Positions 40,813 through 49,830 of a stretch of DNA of 64,000 nucleotides are shown here, in pieces (position 1 is the first letter of the stretch; each line of letters starts with the position of its first letter). This DNA is from Streptomyces specialis. Lineage in GTDB: Bacteria > Actinomycetota > Actinomycetes > Streptomycetales > Streptomycetaceae. Both the position numbers and the translations under genes were made by a program. The notes beneath the pieces were generated by a model. The model saw only the letters and a list, made by a program, of their open reading frames with translations, had not been told where the DNA came from and did not search any database. Where the stretch lies: positions 761,007-825,006 of the forward strand of contig NZ_LN929896.1 in NCBI RefSeq assembly GCF_001493375.1, given 5' to 3'.

Positions 40813-42496
40813 GCGGCCAGGTGTTGATCACCTCGTCCTTGGTGAGCCAGCCGCGCTGCGCCGTGCCGACGCCGAACCGCATGGTGCCCAGCTCGGCCGT
40901 CGCGTGCGCGTCGCTGTCGATCGAGAACCGCACGCCGTGCCGCCGCGCCAGCAGGATGTGCTCGTCGCGCGGGTCGAGACGGTTGGGGTGGCCGTTGACC
41001 TCGACGGCGGTGCCGGTGCGGGCGGCGGCGGCGAACACCGCGTCCAGGTCCACGTCGATCCCCGCCCGCCGGCCGATCTTCCGGGTGGTGAGGTGGCCGA
41101 TGATGTTGACGTACGGGTTCTCGCAGGCCCGGATCAGGCGGCGGGTCTGGGCGTCCCGGTCCAGCCCGAAGTGTGAGTGGACCGAGGCCACGCACAGGTC
41201 GAAGCCGGCCAGGAAGTCGCCGGGCCAGTCCACGTTCCCCTCGGGGTCGATGTTGAGTTCGGTGCCGTGCAGCAGCCGCATCCGCCGGTGCTCGCCGTCC
41301 AGCGCGCGGAGCCGTTCCCGCTGGGCGAGCGTCTTCTCCCGCGTCATGCGCTGCATCCGCAGCTCGGGCGCGTGGTCGGTGACGGCGTAGTAGGCATAGC
41401 CACGCGCCGCCGCCGCCCGGACCATGTCCTCCAGCGTGTCCAGACCGTCCGTCAGGTCCGTGTGGGTGTGCAGGTCGCCGCGGATGTCGTCCTCGGTGAC
41501 GGGCTCGGGCAGCTCGCCGCGGAGCGCGGCGGCGACCTCGCCCCGGTCCTCGCGCAGCGTGGGCGGGATCCACGGCAGGCCGAGCCGCTCGTAGACCTCC
41601 TCCTCGGTCCTGGCGGCGATCCGTTTCCCGCTCTCCGCCTCGAACAGCCCGTACTCCGACAGCTTCAGCTTCTTGCGCACCGCGATCTCGCGGACGCGGA
41701 TGTTGTGCGCCTGGGAGCCGGTGAAGTACTGGAGGCCCGCGCCCCACGCGTCGGGCGGCAGGACGCGCAGGTCGAGCTGGAAGCCGGTGGCGGTCCTGAC
41801 CGACGTCTTCGTCGGCCCCCGCGCGATCACCTCGGCGACCAGCGGCAGCGCGGTGAACGCCTCCATCACCGGCTCCGGGTCGTCGGCGGCGGCCAGCAGG
41901 TCGATGTCGCCGACGGTCTCCCGCATCCGCCGCAGCGACCCGGCCCACGCGCAGCGCTCGCAGCCGGGCGCCCGCGCGATCCCGGCGACGGCCTCGTCCG
42001 CCAGGCGCGTCGCGGCGTCCAGGAGGACGCGCCCGCCCGACTGCCGCTGGACGTCGATGCCGTGCAGGATGTTCTCCCGCGACTTGGGCCCGAAGCCCTT
42101 CAGGCCGTCGAGCCCGTCGGCGCGCAGCGCGGTGACCAGCTCGTCCACGGAGGCGATGCCCCGCTCCCGGTAGAGCGTCATCGCCTTCTTCGGCCCGAGG
42201 GTGGGCACCCGCATCAGCTCCCGCACCCCGGGCGGCACGGCGGTGCGGCTCTCCTCGACGGCGGCGACGCGGCCGGTGCGGAGATACTCCTCGACCTTGT
42301 CGGCGATGGACCGTCCCACGCCGGGGATCGCGCGCAGGCTCTTCGCGTCGAGCGTGGCGATGTCCTCCGCGTGGCGGCCGATGGCGCGCGCGGCTCTCTC
42401 GTAGGCGCGCTGCTTGAACGCGTCTCCGCCGGTGATCGCGATGAGGTCGGCGTACTCCTGGAGGAGCGCCTCGACCTCCTCGTTCGGCCGGGCCAT
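40763..42496 (-). CDS. polX: DNA polymerase/3'-5' exonuclease PolX
   Basis: A 577-residue family-X polymerase with PHP domain. The N-terminal HhH half reads KQRAYERAARAIGRHAEDIA, LRAIPGVGRSIADKVEEYL, VPTLGPKKAMTLYRERGIA. The nucleotidyltransferase palm has CAWAGSLRRMRETVGDIDLL (GS-x-RR-x-DxD). The C-terminal PHP phosphoesterase begins GDLHTHTDLTDGLDTLEDMV and includes YYAVTDHAPEL and GTELNIDPEGNVDWP. It fills short gaps in base-excision repair and can remove mismatched or blocked 3' ends. It is transcribed away from the TetR gene. Confidence 0.93.
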   Translation of the reverse strand: MARPNEEVEALLQEYADLIAITGGDAFKQRAYERAARAIGRHAEDIATLDAKSLRAIPGVGRSIADKVEEYLRTGRVAAVEESRTAVPPGVRELMRVPTLGPKKAMTLYRERGIASVDELVTALRADGLDGLKGFGPKSRENILHGIDVQRQSGGRVLLDAATRLADEAVAGIARAPGCERCAWAGSLRRMRETVGDIDLLAAADDPEPVMEAFTALPLVAEVIARGPTKTSVRTATGFQLDLRVLPPDAWGAGLQYFTGSQAHNIRVREIAVRKKLKLSEYGLFEAESGKRIAARTEEEVYERLGLPWIPPTLREDRGEVAAALRGELPEPVTEDDIRGDLHTHTDLTDGLDTLEDMVRAAAARGYAYYAVTDHAPELRMQRMTREKTLAQRERLRALDGEHRRMRLLHGTELNIDPEGNVDWPGDFLAGFDLCVASVHSHFGLDRDAQTRRLIRACENPYVNIIGHLTTRKIGRRAGIDVDLDAVFAAAARTGTAVEVNGHPNRLDPRDEHILLARRHGVRFSIDSDAHATAELGTMRFGVGTAQRGWLTKDEVINTWPLTRLRHFLKKGPKRRR

Positions 42497-42644
42497 GGAG
42501 CCAGTCTAGAAAGGGTGTGGCGGATCGGCACGCGGGCCGCATACGCGGGGGTATGGCGCGTGGGTCGCGCTGACCTGCGAGGGTCTCGCGGGGGATATGG
42601 AAGGACGGCTTCCCGTCGTGAACACGGCAGTAGAGTCTGGGCCC

Positions 42645-43229
42645 ATGAGCGAGTCCCCCGCGTCGTCCGGCCCCCCAGGTCTCACCCGCGCCGAGCGCCG
42701 CAGGCGGACACAGGAACGGATTCTGGACGCGGCACGGGACCTGTTCGCCCAGCAGGGGTTCGAACGCACCACGATCCGCGCGGTCGCCGCCGCCGCCGGG
42801 GTGGACCCGGCGCTGGTGATGCAGTACTACGGCTCCAAGCGGGAGTTGTTCGCGCGGGCCGCGCAGGTGCCGGACCCGCTGGTGCCGGCCGCCACCAGGG
42901 ACGCCGACCAGATCGTGGAGGCCCTGCTGGCGACGCTCGGCGGCAAGCTCGACGGCCTGCCCGCGACCACCGTGGCGATGCTGCGCTCGATGCTCACCCA
43001 CCCCGAGGCCGGGCAGATAGCCAGGGAGACCTTCGGGCGGCAGGTCGCGGAGATCACCGCCGTGCTGCCGGGCCCCCACGCCGACGTGCGGGCCGCGCTG
43101 CTGATCTGTGTCGCGGTCGGCGTGACGATCGGTCACCAGATGCTGGGCGTCGAGGCGTTGCGCGACCTGCCGCCGCGTGACATCACGGAGTTGCTCCGCC
43201 CGGCGCTCCAGGCCCTGATCAACGCCTGA
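42645..43229 (+). CDS. TetR family transcriptional regulator
   Basis: A 194-residue TetR protein. RRRRTQERILDAARDLFAQQ, GFERTTIRAVAAAAGVDPAL VMQYYGSKRELF is the DNA-binding domain with the YYGSK helix end of the AefR/TetR_C_17-like group, and the C-terminal part PPRDITELLRPALQALI is typical of that group. ATG 42645 is used. The neighbouring polX is divergent. No obvious palindrome was found between them, so the target is unknown. Confidence 0.85.
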   Translation: MSESPASSGPPGLTRAERRRRTQERILDAARDLFAQQGFERTTIRAVAAAAGVDPALVMQYYGSKRELFARAAQVPDPLVPAATRDADQIVEALLATLGGKLDGLPATTVAMLRSMLTHPEAGQIARETFGRQVAEITAVLPGPHADVRAALLICVAVGVTIGHQMLGVEALRDLPPRDITELLRPALQALINA

Positions 43230-43252
43230 CCGCCCGGCACCCCCACCGCTCA

Positions 43253-43295
43253 TCAACCTTGGTTGACGCACTCTCTCCTCATCAACTAAAGTTGA
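43253..43295. promoter_or_regulatory. Twin TCAAC-N4-GTTGA palindromes upstream of the HTH/ClpN pair
   Basis: TCAACCTTGGTTGA (43253-43266) and TCAACTAAAGTTGA (43282-43295) are palindromes, each followed by CGCA, spaced 29 bases. The second abuts the ATG at 43299, leaving no room for a Shine-Dalgarno, so the message is likely leaderless and the box would block initiation. Confidence 0.75.
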
Positions 43296-43298
43296 CGC

Positions 43299-43526
43299 AT
43301 GATCGACGCGGCCGACATCCCTCCGCCCGACCGCCCCGACGACGCCTTCGCGGCCGTGGTCGCCCTGCGCCGGCTCGCCGCCTCCCTGGAGCGGGCCGCC
43401 GTGGACCAGGCGCTCGCCCAGGGATGGACCTGGAGCCGGATCGGGGAGGCGCTCGGGATGACGGGCCAGGCCGCGCACAAGCGGCTGGCGCCCTCCCGGC
43501 GCAAGCCGCTCGACGACGACATCTGA
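43299..43526 (+). CDS. Small helix-turn-helix protein
   Basis: A 75-residue all-helical protein. AFAAVVALRRLAASLERAAV leads into QGWTWSRIGEALGMTGQAAH KRL, a sigma-like/MerR-like helix-turn-helix (the W-x-x-IGEALGMTxQAA pattern). It has no ligand domain and would bind DNA as a dimer. The start is leaderless-looking behind twin palindromes, which are probably its own operators. The ClpN-domain gene follows 29 bases downstream. The pair is seen in actinomycetes; its role is undetermined. Confidence 0.75.
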   Translation: MIDAADIPPPDRPDDAFAAVVALRRLAASLERAAVDQALAQGWTWSRIGEALGMTGQAAHKRLAPSRRKPLDDDI

Positions 43527-43555
43527 CCGCGGCGGCGGAGGGGACGAGGGGAACC

Positions 43556-44068
43556 ATGGGACTGCGGAACGCGGTGACGAACATCCGGATCATGAACGAG
43601 CTGTTCACGACGGCGGAGCGGGAGGCGCGCGCCCTCGGCGACGAGGTCCCCGGCGCCGAGCACCTGCTGCTCGCGGCGCTCACCCTGCGCGAGGACGACA
43701 CCGGCCGGCGGGCCTTCGCCGCCTTCGGCGTCACGGCGGACGGCGGCCGGGGAGCGGTCGGCGCCGCGCACGCCGCCGCCCTCGGCCCGCTCGGCATCGA
43801 CGCCACCACCGCCCGCCTGGCGGAGGCCACCCCGGCGCGCGCGCCCAGGCTCGCGCCGTACCGCAGCACCGGCACCCTGCGCGAGGTCTTCCAGCAGGCC
43901 GCGGCGCTGTCCAAGAAGGCACGGCCCGGGCGGCTGCGCGGCGCGCACATCGTCCTGGCCGTCACCGACCTGCGGCACGGCACGGCGGCCCGGGTCCTGG
44001 AGCGGCTCGGCATCGAACCGGCGGCCCTGGCCGACGCGGCCGGGGACACCCTCGGCATCCGGGACTGA
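43556..44068 (+). CDS. Clp N-terminal-repeat domain protein (ClpC/ClpA N-domain only)
   Basis: A 170-residue protein containing the double Clp_N repeat without any AAA+ module. FTTAEREARALGDEVPGAEH LLLAALTLREDD (repeat 1, about 17-50) and LREVFQQAAALSKKARPGRL RGAHIVLAVTDLRHGTA (repeat 2, about 95-135) match the two halves. Stand-alone Clp-N proteins bind substrates or adaptors of ClpC, or act as free-standing sensors. GAGGGGACGAGGGG precedes the ATG. It is coupled with the HTH gene and ends at a strong hairpin. Confidence 0.82.
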   Translation: MGLRNAVTNIRIMNELFTTAEREARALGDEVPGAEHLLLAALTLREDDTGRRAFAAFGVTADGGRGAVGAAHAAALGPLGIDATTARLAEATPARAPRLAPYRSTGTLREVFQQAAALSKKARPGRLRGAHIVLAVTDLRHGTAARVLERLGIEPAALADAAGDTLGIRD

Positions 44069-44101
44069 CGCGCGGGCGGCCGGACACCCGGTCCCGGACG
44101 A

Positions 44102-44134
44102 CGCCGGGCGGCCACGGGCAACGGCCGCCCGGCG
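44102..44134. terminator. Hairpin terminator
   Basis: CGCCGGGCGGCC (44102-44113) pairs perfectly with GGCCGCCCGGCG (44123-44134), loop of nine, followed by TTT, 34 bases after the ClpN-domain stop. Confidence 0.85.
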
Positions 44135-44258
44135 TTTCCGGTCCGGCAGGAAACCTCCGGTGGCACTACGTCCCGCGCGGCCGGTCGTTGGGTATCGCGT
44201 ACCACCGCGACACCCCGCAGTCACCCCGTGTGACGCCGACGTCCTGGAGGAACCGCCC

Positions 44259-45320
44259 ATGACCACCGCCACCCGACCGGCCGCGGAGCTCCGCCGGGAG
44301 CTCGCCGACGCGCTCGCCGCCGAGGGCCTGCTCCGCCCCGGCCGCTGGCACGCCGCGTTCGCCGCCGTGCCCCGGGAGATCTTCGTCTCCGCCTTCCACA
44401 CCCACCGGCCCGGGGACCCCGAGTACCTGGCGGCGGTCCACTCCGACGAACCGCTGCTGGGTGTCCGGCCGGGCACGGCGGCGGCCATGCTGGAGGCGCT
44501 CGGCGAGGGGCTGCCCGACCGGGGGCGCGTGCTGGAGGTCGGCCAGGGCAACGGGTACGGCGCGGCGCTCCTGTGTCACGGGCTCGGGAACGAACGGGTG
44601 GTGTCGCTGGCCACCGAGGCCGCCGCGGCCCGGATGGCGCGGGCCTCGGCGGCGCCCACGGTCGTGCTGGGGGACCCGGCGCGCGGCTGCCCCGAGCACG
44701 CGCCCTTCGCCGGGGTGCTCGCCGTCTGCACCGGCGGCCGGGTCCCGGCGGCGTGGGCCGCTCAGGTCGTGCCCGGCGGGAACCTCGTCGTCGCGCTGCG
44801 GCTGGGCGTCGCGGTGCTGACCGTCCGGGAGGACGGTTCGGCCGCCGGGCGGTTCCTGCCGGTCCTCGACCGGCCGTCCGCCGTCACCCCACCCGCCGCC
44901 CGCAGCTACATCCCGGCGCTCCTGGTGCCGCTGGGCCGGCAGGCGGACGTGGGGGTGCCCGCCGATCCCGGCGGCGACATGGCGCGGTTCCTCGGCGCGC
45001 TCGCGCAGCCCGACGTGCACGAGCTGAGCCTGATCGACGCGGACGGGCGGCGGCTGTACGGGCTGGTGCACCCGGCCGGCGAGTCCTGGGCGCGGCTGGC
45101 GCCCCGCGACGACGGCACCGCCAGCATCCAGTACGACGGCCCGCGCGACCTGTGGGCCGAGCGCGCGGCGCTGCTGGCCGACTGGACGGCGGCCGGGCGG
45201 CCGGGGCCGGAGCGGTACGGGCTCACCGTGGGCGCCGACGGCTCGCACCGGCTCTGGCTGGACTCCCCCGACGACGAGCGCGCGCGGCTGCTGCCGCCAC
45301 CGTCCGAGCGCCGCGCCTGA
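44259..45320 (+). CDS. PCMT-like SAM-dependent methyltransferase
   Basis: A 353-residue protein related to protein-L-isoaspartate O-methyltransferases. The N-terminus (LRRELADALAAEGLLRPGRW HAAFAAVPREIFV) is the PCMT lead-in. RVLEVGQGNGYGAALLCHGL holds the SAM-binding motif I, with GQGNG in place of the usual GTGTGY. RSYIPALLVPLG begins a C-terminal extension of about 130 residues. Such extended forms occur near modified-peptide systems in actinomycetes, but no precursor peptide is seen beside this gene. TGGAGGAACCG precedes ATG 44259. Confidence 0.8.
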   Translation: MTTATRPAAELRRELADALAAEGLLRPGRWHAAFAAVPREIFVSAFHTHRPGDPEYLAAVHSDEPLLGVRPGTAAAMLEALGEGLPDRGRVLEVGQGNGYGAALLCHGLGNERVVSLATEAAAARMARASAAPTVVLGDPARGCPEHAPFAGVLAVCTGGRVPAAWAAQVVPGGNLVVALRLGVAVLTVREDGSAAGRFLPVLDRPSAVTPPAARSYIPALLVPLGRQADVGVPADPGGDMARFLGALAQPDVHELSLIDADGRRLYGLVHPAGESWARLAPRDDGTASIQYDGPRDLWAERAALLADWTAAGRPGPERYGLTVGADGSHRLWLDSPDDERARLLPPPSERRA

Positions 45321-45338
45321 GCGGCGGGCACCGGCCCG

Positions 45339-47309
45339 TCAGGCGGAGACGGTGTCCGTGTGGTGTTCCTGTGCCACGACGGGGCTCAGCAGTCTGGGCG
45401 GGAGCGCCACATAGGCCGAGACGCCCGCGCCGCGCGCCATCGACGTCGTGGGCGCGCTCTGCGTGTGCCGGACCTCGACCTGGACGCCGAGGCGGGCGGC
45501 GATGGTGCCGACGACGTAGTGGCCGAGGAAGCGGGTGGGCGCGACCAGGAAGTTCTCCTGGCCGGCCAGCCGGGCGTTGGCCCGGGCCAGCTCCTCCTCC
45601 GTCATGCCGTTGCCCCGGTCCACCACGGCCAGGCAGTACTCGGCGCCGTCCCACCAGCCGTACACCTCGACCGGCCGCGCGGGCGGCGAGGCGGTCAGCG
45701 CGTTCTCGATCAACTCGGCGAGCAGGTGCGACAGTTCGTACACAACCCAGCCCTGCACCTGGCACGGCTCCGCCTCGACCAGCGAGACCCGCCGGTAGTC
45801 CTCGACCTCCGAGACCGCCGACCGCACCACCTCCGCGATCTGCGCGGTGCCGGTCCACACCCGGGGCGGCAGCGGCTGGCCGGTGAGGATGAGCAGCGAG
45901 TCCGCGTTGCGGCGCATGCGGGTGGCGAGGTGGTCCAGCTCGAACAGCTCGGCCAGCGCGTCCGGGTCCAGCTCCTTGCTCTCCAGCGCGGTGATCAGGC
46001 GCAGTTGGCGGCGGACCAGGCGCTGGTTGCGGTGGCCGAGGTTGGCGAGGGACTCGGTGCCGTTGCGGCGCAGCACGGTCTGCTCGGCGGCCAGGCCGAC
46101 GGCGGCGCGTTCCACGTCGTGCAACGCGGCGGCCAGCCGGGTCACTTCCTCGGCGCCCCCGCCCAGTCCCGGGTCCGGGGCGGGCGGTTCGAGACGTTCG
46201 GCCTCCTCCGGCTCGGCCTCCTGGATGGCGCGGACGGTCTCCGGCAGCCGGCGGCCGGCGACGTTCTCGGCCTGCCGGGTCAGTTCGTCCAGCGGCCGGG
46301 TGATCGACCGCGAGGCCAGCAGGGCGAGCGCGACCGCCACGCCCAGGATCAGCGCGCCCAGCACCACGAAGCCGACCAGCTCCCGGGTGGCCGCCGCGCG
46401 CAACGCGTCGGTGCGGTCGGCGACATCGGTGCCGATGCGCTGCTGCGTCTCGTGCAGCCGGTCGGTCAGCCCGGTGGCCGCGGCCCACCACTCGTCGGCG
46501 TCCACGTCCAGGTCCGAGCCGTTGGCGCCCGCCTCGGCCCGGGCCTCCATGTCCTCGACGACGCCGGCCTCGTCGGTGGCGAACGCGGCGTCCAGCGTGG
46601 CCTGTTGCTCCTCGGTGGCCAACTGCCCGAAGTAGCGCAGCGCCGACTCACGGTCGGCGCGGGCCGTCGCGAAGTCCAGGAACTGGCCCTCCGCGAAGTG
46701 ACCGGCGACGAACACCCCGTTCATCAGGCCGCGTTCACGGGCCAGGGCCTCGATCGCGCCGGACAGCGCCTGGAGCGCGGCCATGCCGTCGCTCAGCCGC
46801 TGGTCGCCATGGCCGCCGTACTCGGCGAGTTGCGCGTCGTTGAGGTCCGCGATGACGTCCGAGTAGTAGCTCAGGCTCTCCGCGCGGACGGCCGAGTCGA
46901 TCGAGTCGTCGTCCACGGTCACGCGCACCTCGGGCAGTTGGCCGAGCCCGGTCAGCGCGTCCTCGTACGCCGGGGCCTCGCCCTCGTCCACCCGGCGGTC
47001 CAGCTCGCCGAGGATGGCGTCGACCCGGCGCCGGGTGTCGGCCAGCTCGGGGAAGTACTGACCGGCCCCGACCAGCAGGCCGCTGGTCAGCCCGTGCTCG
47101 CGCTGCAACTCGCGGACGAGGTTCTGCACGTCGAGCGCGAGGCTCACCCGGTCGCCGCTCTCGCGCGCGGCGGACCAGTCGGCCGCGCGGTCGGCGACCC
47201 CGGCACCGGCCAGCACGAGAAGGAGGCAGGTGGGCACGGCGAGCACGATGGCCACCCGGCCCCGGATGGTGCTCCAGCTCGGCAGCCGGACCGTCCTTCG
47301 TCGCGTCAT
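45339..47309 (-). CDS. NIT-domain sensor histidine kinase (CvnA-like)
   Basis: A 656-residue membrane kinase. TM1 is about residues 18-40 (GRVAIVLAVPTCLLLVLAGA). Residues 45-300 are a nitrate/nitrite-sensing-type extracellular helical domain with two recognisable repeats (QREHGLTSGLLVGAGQ, ARERGLMNGVFVAG). TM2 is about 310-333, then HAMP. The dimerisation segment is NLGHRNQRLVRRQLRLITAL, and the ATPase has ELSHLLAELIENALTASPPA with DRGNGM. This layout is that of conservon CvnA proteins. Unlike the gene at 50313, no CvnB roadblock gene follows it. TetR and PCMT-like genes flank it. Confidence 0.85.
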   Translation of the reverse strand: MTRRRTVRLPSWSTIRGRVAIVLAVPTCLLLVLAGAGVADRAADWSAARESGDRVSLALDVQNLVRELQREHGLTSGLLVGAGQYFPELADTRRRVDAILGELDRRVDEGEAPAYEDALTGLGQLPEVRVTVDDDSIDSAVRAESLSYYSDVIADLNDAQLAEYGGHGDQRLSDGMAALQALSGAIEALARERGLMNGVFVAGHFAEGQFLDFATARADRESALRYFGQLATEEQQATLDAAFATDEAGVVEDMEARAEAGANGSDLDVDADEWWAAATGLTDRLHETQQRIGTDVADRTDALRAAATRELVGFVVLGALILGVAVALALLASRSITRPLDELTRQAENVAGRRLPETVRAIQEAEPEEAERLEPPAPDPGLGGGAEEVTRLAAALHDVERAAVGLAAEQTVLRRNGTESLANLGHRNQRLVRRQLRLITALESKELDPDALAELFELDHLATRMRRNADSLLILTGQPLPPRVWTGTAQIAEVVRSAVSEVEDYRRVSLVEAEPCQVQGWVVYELSHLLAELIENALTASPPARPVEVYGWWDGAEYCLAVVDRGNGMTEEELARANARLAGQENFLVAPTRFLGHYVVGTIAARLGVQVEVRHTQSAPTTSMARGAGVSAYVALPPRLLSPVVAQEHHTDTVSA

Positions 47310-47643
47310 AGTCACCCAGCACACCGAAGGCCGGTTACCGGAGGGCCGGGAACCCGTGTCGCGAAAATGAACGGGCGGCGTGAACTCGGAGGTGAACGGC
47401 AGGGCCCGCATCGGTGTACAGCCGGCGCGCGACGACGCCCGCGCACCGGCCGCGCGACGCCCGCCCGCCGCGCGAACGTTTGCGCGCACCAGTCCGCGGC
47501 GCGCCCGCCCTGCCGCTCTCCGTCGCGTTCGTGAATCCGGGCCCGGCGGGGCGCCGCCCCGGGCCGCCGGCCAGGTCGGGGGCGGGCCGCGGCCCGCGAA
47601 CCTGACCGCACGCGGGCGGGCGGCGGCGGTTACCCTTCAGGAC
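47310..47643. other. Divergent intergenic region, no gene seen
   Basis: 334 bases of very GC-rich DNA between the NIT-domain kinase and the plus-strand TetR gene. It must contain both promoters, but I see no clear -10/-35 pair, palindrome or RNA gene. A GGCCGGTTACCGG-like half palindrome near 47327 is the only symmetric element. Confidence 0.4.
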
Positions 47644-48486
47644 ATGAGCAGCCGCCCCGCACTACCCGGCCGTGCGTACCGCAGGCTGACCGTGGAGGAA
47701 CGCCGCGGGCAACTGATCACCACGGCACTGCGGCTGTTCGCCCACAACCCGCCCGAGGACGTCTCCCTCGACGACGTCGCCCGCGAGGCGGGGGTCTCCC
47801 GCCCCCTGGTCTACCGGTATTTCCCGGGCGGCAAGCAGCAGCTCTACGAGGCGGCGCTGCGCAGCGCCGCCACCGAACTGGAGCTGTGCTTCGCCGTGCC
47901 CGCCGAGGGCCCGCTCAGCGACCGCCTCGCCAGCGGCCTCGACCGCTACCTGGCCTTCGTCGTGGAGCACGGCGAGGGCTTCGCCGCGCTGCTCAAGGGC
48001 GGCAGTGTGGTCGAGACCTCCGGCACCAGCGCCATCGTGGACAGCGTGCGCCGGGCCGCCGCCCAGCAGGTGTTCGCGCACCTCCAGGCCCCGGCGCCCG
48101 GCCACCGGCTGGCCATGGCCGTGCGCACCTGGATCACCGCGGTCGAGGCCGCGTCGCTGATCTGGCTGGACGAGGACCGGGCGCAGCCGGTGGAGGAGCT
48201 GCGGGACTGGCTGGTGGACCAGCTCCTGCTCCAGCTCGCGTCCACCGCCGCGCGGGACGAGGAGACGGCGCGGGCCGTGCTGGTGGCCGCCTCCGTCGAG
48301 GAGCCCGGCGGCCGGATCGACTCCCTGATCATGCGCATGCTGGCCATCTTCGACATCTTCGGCTCCTCGGTGGACCTCGGCCGGCTCGGCCCCCTCGATC
48401 CTGCGGAACCGGCGGAGTCCGGGAAGCCGGTCGCGCCGGTCACGTCCCTGGACTCCGTGGACTCGCTGGGGTCCGGCGAGTCGTGA
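47644..48486 (+). CDS. TetR family transcriptional regulator (long form)
   Basis: A 280-residue TetR protein. YRRLTVEERRGQLITTALRL followed by DVSLDDVAREAGVSRPLVYR YF is the DNA-binding domain. The ligand domain is longer than usual, with a low-complexity Pro/Asp/Ser tail (about residues 255-280: EPAESGKPVAPVTSLDSVDS). It ends in GTGA, overlapping the start of the next small gene. Targets are unknown; the divergent kinase gene is one candidate. Confidence 0.85.
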   Translation: MSSRPALPGRAYRRLTVEERRGQLITTALRLFAHNPPEDVSLDDVAREAGVSRPLVYRYFPGGKQQLYEAALRSAATELELCFAVPAEGPLSDRLASGLDRYLAFVVEHGEGFAALLKGGSVVETSGTSAIVDSVRRAAAQQVFAHLQAPAPGHRLAMAVRTWITAVEAASLIWLDEDRAQPVEELRDWLVDQLLLQLASTAARDEETARAVLVAASVEEPGGRIDSLIMRMLAIFDIFGSSVDLGRLGPLDPAEPAESGKPVAPVTSLDSVDSLGSGES

Positions 48487-48737
48487 GGAGCGAGGAGACG
48501 CCGTTCGTCGGCGGCCCCCTGGACGGCCGGGTACTGCCCGTGCTCGTCGGCCCCACCGGCAAGCCGCCCCGGGTCTACGAGGTGCCGGTGCCCGACGCGG
48601 ACGGCGGGCCCGGGACGGTGCACGTCTACCGGCTCCAGGCCGCGGGGGCGACCCGGCTGCTGCGCCTGCCGCGCGGCTGGCGCTACGTGTACGCGCCCGG
48701 CGCCGAGCCGGGCCGCGCCCACCGACGGCGGAGCTGA
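48483..48737 (+). CDS. Small hypothetical protein coupled to TetR
   Basis: An 84-residue protein from GTG 48483, translationally coupled to the TetR gene. The start TPFVGGPLDGRVLPVLVGPT and end LLRLPRGWRYVYAPGAEP look like a small beta-sheet protein; the pattern FxGGPLDGR is common in uncharacterised short actinobacterial and phage-associated proteins. No function is assigned. Confidence 0.6.
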   Translation: MRSEETPFVGGPLDGRVLPVLVGPTGKPPRVYEVPVPDADGGPGTVHVYRLQAAGATRLLRLPRGWRYVYAPGAEPGRAHRRRS

Positions 48738-48786
48738 CCACCCGTTCGCACGCCCCGGCGCGCGCCCCCGCGCGGGCCGTGCTGGG

Positions 48787-49818
48787 GTGTCGTGCGTGCC
48801 GTCGATGATCAAGACCCTGGCCGGCGCCCTGACCGCGCTGGCGCTCACCGCCCTGGCCGCGCCGCCCGCCGCCGCCGAACCGCCCGACGCCGAGGCGCTG
48901 CTGACGGAGCTGAAGCTGCTGTACCGGGAGACGGGCGCCGCCACCGAGGCGTTCAACGAGACCGACGAACGGCTGCGCGCCCAGCGCGCCGAGCCCGCCG
49001 AGCTGACCGAGCGTCTGGCCGGCACCCGCACCGACCTGGCCGCCGCCCGCCGCCTGGCGGGCCGGCTGGCCGCCGGGGAGTCCCGCGGCGGCGGCCTGAC
49101 GCTCCCTCCGGCGCTGGGCCTGCTGCTCGGCGCGGACCCGGGCCGTGCCCTGCACGACGGAACGGTCGCGGCCCGCGCGGCGGCGGCCCAGGCGGCGGAG
49201 ATCGACCGGCTGGTCGCCCACGAGGAACGGGCCGACGAACTGGCCACCGCCGCCCGCGAGGCACTCGACGCCGAGGAGGCCCTGGCGGAGCGCCTGCGGC
49301 GGGAGCGCGACGAGATCCACCGGCGGCTGGACGAGCTGACCGCGCTGCTGGCCGGGCTGACCCCCGAGGAGGCCGCCGACCTCGCGGCCCTCGCCCGGGC
49401 CGGCGCCGACGAGGCCCAGGGCGACCTGCTGGCCTCCGGCGCCCTGGGCGACGACGCGCGGCCCCCGTCACCCGCCGGCGAACTGGCGCTGGAGTGGGCC
49501 CTGTCCCAGCTCGGCAAGCCCTACGCGTGGGGCGCGGAGGGCCCCGACGCGTTCGACTGCTCCGGCCTCACCTCGCGGGCGTGGGCGCACGCGGGCGTCA
49601 CCGTTCCGCGCACCAGCCGGCGCCAGTGGGAGGAACTGCCGCGCGTCCCGCTGTCCGCCCTGCGCCCCGGCGATCTGGTGGTGTACCACGACGACGCGAG
49701 CCACGTGGCCCTGTACGCGGGCGACGGACAGGTCGTCCACGCCCCGCGCCCCGGCACCGAGGTGACGCTGGACCCGCTGGCCGGCAACCCGGTCCTGGGC
49801 GCGGTCCGCCCCGGCTGA
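48787..49818 (+). CDS. Secreted NlpC/P60 (C40) peptidoglycan peptidase
   Basis: A 343-residue exported hydrolase. Residues 1-31 form a signal peptide (MIKTLAGALTALALTALAAP then PAAAE). Residues about 32-225 are a long coiled coil (ELKLLYRETGAATEAFNETD; LRRERDEIHRRLDELTALLA), as in RipA/CwlO-type proteins. Residues 230-343 are the NlpC/P60 domain with Cys258 in FDCSGLTSRAWA, His in SHVALYAG and a third residue in VVHAPRPG. It should cleave D-Glu-diamino-acid bonds in peptidoglycan stem peptides. The start at 48787 (GTG) is uncertain; ATG 48805 is possible. Confidence 0.88.
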   Translation: MSCVPSMIKTLAGALTALALTALAAPPAAAEPPDAEALLTELKLLYRETGAATEAFNETDERLRAQRAEPAELTERLAGTRTDLAAARRLAGRLAAGESRGGGLTLPPALGLLLGADPGRALHDGTVAARAAAAQAAEIDRLVAHEERADELATAAREALDAEEALAERLRRERDEIHRRLDELTALLAGLTPEEAADLAALARAGADEAQGDLLASGALGDDARPPSPAGELALEWALSQLGKPYAWGAEGPDAFDCSGLTSRAWAHAGVTVPRTSRRQWEELPRVPLSALRPGDLVVYHDDASHVALYAGDGQVVHAPRPGTEVTLDPLAGNPVLGAVRPG

Positions 49819-49830
49819 CGCGCCGGAGGG

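Noticed and set aside
44259..45320. Idea that the PCMT-like gene is a RiPP (FxLD-type) methyltransferase
   Set aside because: No precursor-like small peptide or peptide-modification gene is adjacent; kept as a generic PCMT-like methyltransferase.
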